A DNA stretch of 64,000 nt, from positions 62,001 to 126,000 of the forward strand of contig NZ_BNAY01000008.1 of NCBI RefSeq assembly GCF_014654365.1, in the 5' to 3' direction. The notes under the pieces are model-generated. The model worked only from the letters and a program-made list of their open reading frames with translations. It did not search any database and was not told the DNA's origin. The translations under genes and the position numbers were made by a program. Position 1 is the stretch's first letter. Each line of letters opens with the position of its first letter. Source of the DNA: Amycolatopsis oliviviridis (GTDB taxonomy: Bacteria > Actinomycetota > Actinomycetes > Mycobacteriales > Pseudonocardiaceae). Positions 58,730-64,000 of this stretch are shown here, one piece after another.

Positions 58730-59502
58730 CACCTCCCGAACTGCACATCGAGAACGTGACCCTGCGCTTCGGCGGGATCCGGGCGCTGGACGACGTCTCC
58801 TTCAGCGTCGGCTCCGGTTCGCTGCACGCGCTCATCGGCCCGAACGGCGCCGGGAAGTCCAGCTGCTTCAACGTGATCAGCGGCCTCTACCGGGCGAACT
58901 CCGGCAGCGTCCGGCTCGGCGACACCGTCCTTTCCGGACTCCCGCCGCATCGGCTCGCCGGGCTCGGCGTCGGCCGGTCGTTCCAGAACGCCGCCCTCTC
59001 CGCCGGTTCGACCGTGCTCGACAACGTCATGCTCGGACGGCACGCGCTGACCAAGGGCGGTTTCCTCGCCTGCGGTCTCCGGATGCCGTGGACGACGCGG
59101 GCCGAACGGCGGCATTCCGCGCGGGTCAAGGAGATCTGCGACTTCCTCGGCATCGGCGCGCTGGTCGATCTCCCGGTCGGGGCGCTGCCCTACGGCGCGG
59201 TGAAACGCGTCGACCTCGCCCGCGCGCTCGCCGTCGAACCGGTCCTGCTCCTGCTCGACGAACCCGCGGCCGGGATGAACGCGACCGAGACGGCCGAACT
59301 GGCGGGCACGATCCGCGACGTCCGCGACGAACTCGGCATCTCGATCCTGCTCGTGGAACACGACATGGGGCTGGTGATGGGCATCGCGGACCGGGTCACC
59401 GTCCTGGACTTCGGCAGGCGCATCGCGGACGGCACCCCGGCCGAGGTCCAGTCGGATCCGGACGTGATCAGGGCATACCTCGGCACGGAGGCCACGGCGT
59501 GA
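58726..59502 (+). CDS. livG: Branched-chain amino-acid type ABC transporter ATPase (LivG)
   Basis: A 258-residue ATPase. Walker A is GPNGAGKSSC, the signature region is LPYGAVKRVDLARAL (the LSGGQ motif is diverged, as usual in LivG), and Walker B is LLLLDEPAAGM with the H-loop VEHDM. It forms the ATPase pair with LivF. The ATG overlaps the livF stop and the gene overlaps livH. Confidence 0.9.
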   Translation: MTPPELHIENVTLRFGGIRALDDVSFSVGSGSLHALIGPNGAGKSSCFNVISGLYRANSGSVRLGDTVLSGLPPHRLAGLGVGRSFQNAALSAGSTVLDNVMLGRHALTKGGFLACGLRMPWTTRAERRHSARVKEICDFLGIGALVDLPVGALPYGAVKRVDLARALAVEPVLLLLDEPAAGMNATETAELAGTIRDVRDELGISILLVEHDMGLVMGIADRVTVLDFGRRIADGTPAEVQSDPDVIRAYLGTEATA

Positions 59503-60377
59503 ACACTTTCCTGCAACTCGTGGTGAACGGACTCGGCAAGGGCGCGGTGTTCGCGTTGCTGGCGCTGGGTTTCGTGATCATCTTCAAGGCCACCGAAGTG
59601 GTCAACTTCGCGCACGGCTCGCTCGTGCTCTTCGGCGGCTACCTGGTGGTCGTGACCCGCGAATCGCTCGGCTGGGCCGGCGCCTCCCTGGTCGGCGTCG
59701 TCTCGGCCGGCCTGCTCGCCCTGCTCCTGGAACGCTTCCTGCTGTCCCGTTCGCGGCACGCGGACGCGAACAGCCTGGCGTTGCTGACCATCGGCGTCGA
59801 CGTGATCATCACCGAGGAGATCGTGCGGCGCCTGGGTGTCACGTTGCCGTTCCTCGGCGACGCCTGGGACGCGCAGCCGTTCCAGCTCGGCGGGATCACG
59901 CTGTTCCGCACGCATCTGGTGGCGCTGCTCGTCGCCGCCGTGCTGATCACCGCGTTCACCCTCGCGTTCAAGTACTCGAACTGGGGTGTCGCGATGCGGG
60001 CACAGGCCGAGAACCGCGAGGCCGCCGCGCTGATGGGGATCCGCAGTTCCCGGGTGACGGCGACCGCGTGGGTGGTCGCCGGGGTGCTCGCCGGGGTCGC
60101 GGTGCTGTTCATCGCCACCCAGGACTTCTCCGGCGCGGGACTTTCCCGCGGCACGCACTCCATCGCGCTCGCGGCGTTCCCCGCGGCCATCCTCGGCGGG
60201 CTGGACTCGACCGCGGGCGCGGTGGTGGGCGGCCTGGTCGTCGGCCTCGTCGAGGCGCTTTCGGCGCAATACGTGTCGTTCGACTTCTCCAAGAGCGCGG
60301 TCTTCCTGGTGATGCTCGTGGTCCTGGTGGTGCGGCCGTCGGGGTTGTTCGGGACGAGGGAGAGCACCCGTGTCTGA
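59499..60377 (+). CDS. livH: Branched-chain amino-acid type ABC permease (LivH)
   Basis: A 292-residue membrane permease with about eight helices. The N-terminal NGLGKGAVFALLALGFVIIF and the NFAHGSLVLFGGYLVV segment, plus the EAA-like loop MRAQAENREAAALMGI, are typical of LivH. The GTG overlaps the livG stop (GTGA) and the end overlaps livM by 8 bp. Confidence 0.9.
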   Translation: MNTFLQLVVNGLGKGAVFALLALGFVIIFKATEVVNFAHGSLVLFGGYLVVVTRESLGWAGASLVGVVSAGLLALLLERFLLSRSRHADANSLALLTIGVDVIITEEIVRRLGVTLPFLGDAWDAQPFQLGGITLFRTHLVALLVAAVLITAFTLAFKYSNWGVAMRAQAENREAAALMGIRSSRVTATAWVVAGVLAGVAVLFIATQDFSGAGLSRGTHSIALAAFPAAILGGLDSTAGAVVGGLVVGLVEALSAQYVSFDFSKSAVFLVMLVVLVVRPSGLFGTRESTRV

Positions 60378-61527
60378 CACCGCCGTGAAAACCCCGGCCG
60401 CCGCTCCCCCGGCGCCGCCCGCGAAACACGATCGGACGCGACTGCTGCGAGTCCTGGCCTGGGTCGCGCTGCTCGTCGTGCTGCTCGCGATCCCGCTGTA
60501 TCTCGACGCCGCCTGGCTGAAGGCCGGGCAGTACATGATGATCGGCGGCGTCGGCGCGATCGGCCTCACGCTGCTGGTCGGGCAGGCCGGGCAGTTGTCG
60601 CTGGCGCACGCGTTCTTCCTGCTCGCGGGCGCGACCGGCTACACCGTCCTTTCCGGACCGGCCGACGACGAGCGCGTGATCGGGCTCGGTCTCGATCCCG
60701 GCCTGTCGCTTCTCGGCGCGGTGGTCATCGCCGCGCTGCTCGGCCTGGCGTTCGCCCCGGTTTCCGGGCGGCTGCGCGGGATCTACCTCGGTGTCGCGTC
60801 GCTGTCGCTGGTGTTCCTGGGACTCTACTTCGGACAGTCCGCCGAGACGCTGACCGGCGGGACGTCGACCGGACGCACACCCGAACCGTTCTCGCTGTTC
60901 GGTTTCCCGTTCACCAACGACGGTCCCGAAATCGAGCTGATGGGCGTGCCGATCCGGCAGGCGGAACGGCTCTGGTACCTGTTCCTGCTGCTGACCGTGC
61001 TCGCGTTCGTGATCGCCAAGGCGGCGGTGCGCAGCCGGGTCGGCCGGTCGTGGCGGGCGGTGCGGGACAACGAAGCCGCCGCGTCCGTGATGGGCGTCAG
61101 CGTCACGAGGGCCAAGGCGGGCGCGTTCGCGGTCTCCTCGGCGTACGCGGGGCTCGCGGGCGCGATGACCGTGCTGTGGTTCGACATCCTCAAACCCGAC
61201 GAGAGCGAATTCGGCACGTACGGCATCAACATCTCCATCGCCTTCCTGGCCATGGTGATCATCGGGGGACTCGGCTCGGTGCCCGGCGCGCTGGTGGGCG
61301 CGCTGATCGTCAACGGGCTGCCGCAGGTGCTTTCGCTGTATTCCGCCGATCTCGGCTGGTTCTCCGGAACCGGGGACGGCGCCCTGACCCCGATCCTGGT
61401 CAGCTCGTTCGTCTACGGCGCCGCGATCATCCTCGTGGTGCTCTTCGAACCGGGCGGGCTCGCCGCGCTAGGCCGCCGGATCACCTTCACCGGTAAAAAC
61501 CGTCACCCAGAGGAGCAAGGCAGATGA
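60370..61527 (+). CDS. livM: Branched-chain amino-acid type ABC permease (LivM)
   Basis: A 385-residue permease with a cytoplasmic N-terminal extension rich in proline and about ten helices. The loop RAVRDNEAAASVMGVSVTRAK, MVIIGGLGSVPGALVGALI and LFEPGGLAALG are diagnostic of LivM. It pairs with LivH. The GTG start overlaps livH and the stop overlaps the binding-protein start (ATGA). Confidence 0.9.
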   Translation: MSDTAVKTPAAAPPAPPAKHDRTRLLRVLAWVALLVVLLAIPLYLDAAWLKAGQYMMIGGVGAIGLTLLVGQAGQLSLAHAFFLLAGATGYTVLSGPADDERVIGLGLDPGLSLLGAVVIAALLGLAFAPVSGRLRGIYLGVASLSLVFLGLYFGQSAETLTGGTSTGRTPEPFSLFGFPFTNDGPEIELMGVPIRQAERLWYLFLLLTVLAFVIAKAAVRSRVGRSWRAVRDNEAAASVMGVSVTRAKAGAFAVSSAYAGLAGAMTVLWFDILKPDESEFGTYGINISIAFLAMVIIGGLGSVPGALVGALIVNGLPQVLSLYSADLGWFSGTGDGALTPILVSSFVYGAAIILVVLFEPGGLAALGRRITFTGKNRHPEEQGR

Positions 61528-62774
61528 AGCGCACATATCCGGCCGTCGCACTGGCGGCGGTCCTCGCCCTCTCGGCGTGCAGCACGAAAGCGGGCGACTC
61601 GGGGTCCTCGGGGGCGGACGGTTCGGGAGTCAAGGCAGGTAAAGGGGTGACGTCGTCCGAGATCACGCTCGGCGTGATGACCGACAAGACCGGGGTGTTC
61701 AAGAACCTCGGTCTCGGCATCACGCAGGGAAACGAGTTGTGGGCCAAGGACTTCAACGCCGCAGGCGGGGCGTGCGGGCGTCAGGTGAAACTGGAGACCG
61801 TCGACCACGGCTACAAGGCGGACACGGCGAAGACGCTCTACCCGCAGATCGAGCCGAAGGTCCTCGGGTTCGTGCAGTTGCTCGGCTCGCCGGTGGTGGC
61901 CGCGCTGAAACAGAACATCGCGTCGGACAAGACCGTCGCCGCGCCCGCGTCGTGGTCTTCGGAACTGCTCGACAACCAGTACGTGATGATCGTCGGGACG
62001 ACGTACGACCTGGAGATCATCGACGGCCTTTCCTACTTCCAGGAGAAAGGCCTGGTGAAGGACGGCGACACGATCGGGCACGTCTACATCGACGGTGAAT
62101 ACGGCAAGAACGGCCTGCGCGGCTCACAGTTCTACGCGAAGAAGCACAACCTGACCGTCAAGGAGGTCAAGGTCACCTCCACGGACAACGACCTCACGAA
62201 CATCGTCACCGGGCTCAAGGGGGACGGCGTCAAGGCCATCGTCCTGACCACGACCCCGGCGCAGACCGGCTCCGCGCTCGCGGCGAACAAAGCGCTCGGG
62301 CTCAACGTTCCCGTGCTCGGCAACAACCCGACGTTCGACCCGGTGCTGCTCAAGAGCCCGGCCGCGAACGCGCTGGACAAGCTGACGATCGTCGCCAGCA
62401 GTGTCCCGTTCTCCGCCGACATCCCCAAGGCCAAGGAGGTCGCCACGAAGTACAAGGCGGCCTACAAGGAGACCCCGAACGGCGGGGTCCCCTACGGCTA
62501 CGCGGTCGGCGAAGTGTGGGGCGCGGTGCTCAAGAAGGCCTGCGAGAACAAGGATCTGACCCGTGAGGGCGTCGCCGCCGCGCTGAAGCAGACCACGTCG
62601 GCGAGTACGGAGGACCTGGTGGCGGCGCTGGACTTCTCGAAGGCGGGCACCCCGGCGACGCGCCAGGTGTACGCGGCGACACCGGACGCGTCGGCCGAGG
62701 GCGGGGTCCGCTACGTCAAGCCGCTGTTCGAGGCTCCCGAGGCGAAGGAGTACGTGGCTCCGCACCAGAAGTGA
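61524..62774 (+). CDS. ABC transporter substrate-binding lipoprotein (LivJ/K type)
   Basis: A 416-residue type I periplasmic-binding-fold lipoprotein. The lipobox is ALSAC with Cys19, so it is lipidated and held at the outer face of the membrane. The mature protein begins with a Gly/Ser-rich linker and SSEITLGVMTDKTGVF, typical of amino-acid/amide receptors. Ligand unknown: branched-chain amino acids, amides, urea or aromatic acids are all possible. It is the last gene of the operon, an unusual position for the binding protein. Confidence 0.88.
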   Translation: MKRTYPAVALAAVLALSACSTKAGDSGSSGADGSGVKAGKGVTSSEITLGVMTDKTGVFKNLGLGITQGNELWAKDFNAAGGACGRQVKLETVDHGYKADTAKTLYPQIEPKVLGFVQLLGSPVVAALKQNIASDKTVAAPASWSSELLDNQYVMIVGTTYDLEIIDGLSYFQEKGLVKDGDTIGHVYIDGEYGKNGLRGSQFYAKKHNLTVKEVKVTSTDNDLTNIVTGLKGDGVKAIVLTTTPAQTGSALAANKALGLNVPVLGNNPTFDPVLLKSPAANALDKLTIVASSVPFSADIPKAKEVATKYKAAYKETPNGGVPYGYAVGEVWGAVLKKACENKDLTREGVAAALKQTTSASTEDLVAALDFSKAGTPATRQVYAATPDASAEGGVRYVKPLFEAPEAKEYVAPHQK

Positions 62775-62808
62775 GCCTGGCTTCGGCGAGTGCGTCCGCT
62801 TCGGCCAT

Positions 62809-62842
62809 CTTCTTCGCATTTAGTCGACTGAATGCGAAGAAG
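62809..62842. terminator. 34-bp family B palindrome after the transporter operon
   Basis: A loopless palindrome with one T-G position, arms 62809-62825 and 62826-62842, beginning 35 bp after the operon stop. The centre TTAGTCGACTGA matches the copy at 9473. It marks the left edge of the Lrp/AsnC remnant. Confidence 0.65.
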
Positions 62843-62867
62843 TTAGGGGTCGGCGTCGCGCCGTCGA

Positions 62868-63071
62868 CCTGCGGAGCCTGTCACCGCCGGCAGCGACGAT
62901 CTCCTGATCCACGTCGCCGCGCAGGACGTCGAACAGCTCCACGCATTCCTGGTGGATCGTTTGACGAAACGCAAGGAGATCGTCGGGTTCCGCAGTTCGA
63001 TCATTTTCCGGCATCTGCGCAAGACCGAGCTGGAGCCCCTTCCGCACCGAATACCGGTAGAAAACCCCTAG
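62868..63071 (+). pseudogene. Lrp/AsnC-family regulator remnant (C-terminal domain only)
   Basis: On the plus strand a frame ending in TAG at 63069-63071 encodes SDDLLIHVAAQDVEQLHAF, then LVDRLTKRKEIVGFRSSIIF and RHLRKTELEPL, clearly the ligand-binding RAM domain of an Lrp/AsnC protein. The helix-turn-helix half is absent: upstream of about 62868 similarity stops, 26 bp from a family B palindrome. No start codon with ribosome site is present, so I call it a decayed gene. The rest of the 428-bp gap (62775-63202) holds this, the palindrome and the promoter of the next gene. Confidence 0.7.
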
Positions 63072-63202
63072 GTGGGTACCCGGGATTACACGACTCGCCA
63101 CCCTGAGTCCGCCCGAAATCCCGGACTTCGCACCGGAGAAGACGGAAACTGTCGGGGGTGTGGGTTTGACTGTTCACCAGCGGAACAGAAAGGAGGCACG
63201 CC

Positions 63203-63472
63203 ATGGACGTTCGGACAGAGCTGAACCATCGTGAGCGGGCCACCCTGAGAGCCGTGGCCGAGGGCCACGCCGAGATCAGCTGCAGCTGCGAGCCGGACCT
63301 GTTCGTCGACGGGCTCGCCTGCTGCGACCAGCACACCGCGCATCGCCTCGCCCACCTCGGCCTGGTGGCGCCCGCCAGGGGCGGCCGGTGGGGCGAGCGG
63401 GTTCCCGCGCTGCTCACCGAGGCGGGGGTGGTCGCGCTGGGCGGCCTCGCCAGTCCCGGAGTGGCCGCGTAA
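63203..63472 (+). CDS. Small conserved actinomycete protein of unknown function
   Basis: An 89-residue protein with a perfect AAAGGAGG ribosome site upstream of its ATG. It contains ISCSCEPDLFVDGLACCDQ, with four cysteines in 16 residues that could bind metal, and a C-terminal part with GLVAPARGG resembling a winged-helix wing. Similar short proteins are common in actinomycetes without assigned function. Monocistronic. Confidence 0.7.
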   Translation: MDVRTELNHRERATLRAVAEGHAEISCSCEPDLFVDGLACCDQHTAHRLAHLGLVAPARGGRWGERVPALLTEAGVVALGGLASPGVAA

Positions 63473-63512
63473 ACGAGTTGCCTCCGCGCCCTCGCGGCGC
63501 CACGCTTCGCGG

Positions 63513-64000
63513 ATGCGTGTCTTCCTGGAGACCGAGCGGCTCCTGCTGCGGCAGTTCACCGGCGCCGACGTCGACGACCTGTTCGCGCTCTACGACGACC
63601 CCGAAGTCATGCGTTATCTCAACGGGGGCGAACCTGCCGATCGGGCGGAGATCGAAAACCGTGACCTTCCCGCCTTTCTCGATTACTACGAGCGTTTCCC
63701 CGGTTACGGGTTCTGGGCGGCGATCGAGAAATCCGGCGGGGCTTTCCTGGGGTGGTTCCATTTCCGTCCGTTGCGCGGTCATCACACGGACGATCCCGAA
63801 CTGGGGTACCGGCTGAACCGGTCTTCGTGGGGCAAGGGGTACGCGACCGAGGGATCGCTCGCACTCCTGGAGAAGGGTTTCACCGAATTCGGGGCGACGC
63901 GGATCTGGGCGGCGACCATGGCGGTGAACCTGGGCTCGCGGCGGGTGATGGAGAAGATCGGGATGCGGCACGTCCGGACCTTCCACGAGCACTTCGACGA
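63513..64000 (+). CDS. GNAT N-acetyltransferase (RimJ/RimL type), cut by window end
   Basis: The frame starts at ATG 63513 and is open to the window end, giving 162 residues. The N-terminal MRVFLETERLLLRQFTGADV and the acetyl-CoA segment LNRSSWGKGYATEGSLALLE, then AVNLGSRRVMEKIGM, are typical of the RimJ/RimL branch that acetylates protein N-termini or small amines. The 3' end lies outside the window; little more than the last strand should be missing. Confidence 0.87.
   Translation, partial: MRVFLETERLLLRQFTGADVDDLFALYDDPEVMRYLNGGEPADRAEIENRDLPAFLDYYERFPGYGFWAAIEKSGGAFLGWFHFRPLRGHHTDDPELGYRLNRSSWGKGYATEGSLALLEKGFTEFGATRIWAATMAVNLGSRRVMEKIGMRHVRTFHEHFD

Noticed and set aside
62820-63101. 93-residue frame on the minus strand
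   Set aside because: The opposite strand of the same interval encodes a convincing Lrp/AsnC domain fragment, and this frame has no family resemblance.
1-64000. tRNA, rRNA, CRISPR array, prophage or insertion sequence
   Set aside because: No cloverleaf, rRNA segment, regularly spaced repeat, transposase, integrase or phage structural gene was recognised on either strand by reading; a covariance-model scan could still find a small RNA.

Overview
The window is about 70% GC with strong codon bias, many GTG starts, tightly overlapping operons and several apparently leaderless genes. Gene content (LmbE/Mca-type deacetylase, DUF222/HNH protein of the 13E12 type, VanW-like wall protein, Eis-like acetyltransferase, GPP34 protein, many TetR/GntR/PaaX/WYL regulators) points to a chromosomal segment of a high-GC actinomycete, most like Pseudonocardiaceae (Amycolatopsis-like). 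The genus is inference. No rRNA, tRNA, CRISPR array, insertion sequence or phage module was recognised.

Layout. 1-1143: amino-acid dehydrogenase and its terminator. 1304-7883: two divergent operons that together look like a route from tryptophan to an aromatic CoA thioester: a PaaX-type regulator, tryptophan 2,3-dioxygenase and kynureninase on the minus strand; a creatininase-family hydrolase, aryl-CoA ligase, SDR and enoyl-CoA hydratase on the plus strand. 8063-16970: an HNH/DUF222 gene with an SOS (LexA) box, a WYL regulator/VOC protein pair, a four-gene SDR-kinase-phosphatase-SMP30 operon, a secreted subtilase and an XRE regulator. 16967-24472: acyl-CoA synthetase, a small family A DNA polymerase and an HrpA helicase. 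24621-33521: lactate monooxygenase-like enzyme, cation/proton antiporter, amino-acid permease, GPP34 protein, secreted chitosanase, PHP hydrolase, phosphoesterase and GntR regulator. 33556-38660: an IlvD/Edd dehydratase that has lost its first Fe-S segment, a VanW-like protein, and a DddA-like deaminase toxin gene overlapping an Imm1 immunity gene. 39071-52884: MFS exporter, diguanylate cyclase, TrpB-like enzyme, arginase-family hydrolase, dienelactone hydrolase, Mca-like deacetylase, RidA, MtnA, Eis-like acetyltransferase, and a P450-ferredoxin pair with a divergent TetR regulator. 52909-64000: GlcD-GlcF fusion oxidoreductase, two-component system, a complete branched-chain-amino-acid type ABC transporter (livF-G-H-M plus binding protein), an Lrp/AsnC remnant, a small conserved protein and a GNAT gene cut by the window end.

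Two features cut across the region. First, long near-perfect palindromes recur at gene ends and fall into at least three sequence families; one (core GTCCTCTGAATGCGG) occurs in about nine copies and supplies the stop codon of two genes. Second, several divergent gene pairs carry clear dyad operators (PaaX, WYL, TetR, XRE pairs), which allows specific regulatory predictions.

The most rewarding items are the creatininase-family protein placed where a kynurenine formamidase is needed, the deaminase/Imm1 pair with an altered zinc-binding residue, the dehydratase with an exact internal deletion, and the dispersed palindrome families.
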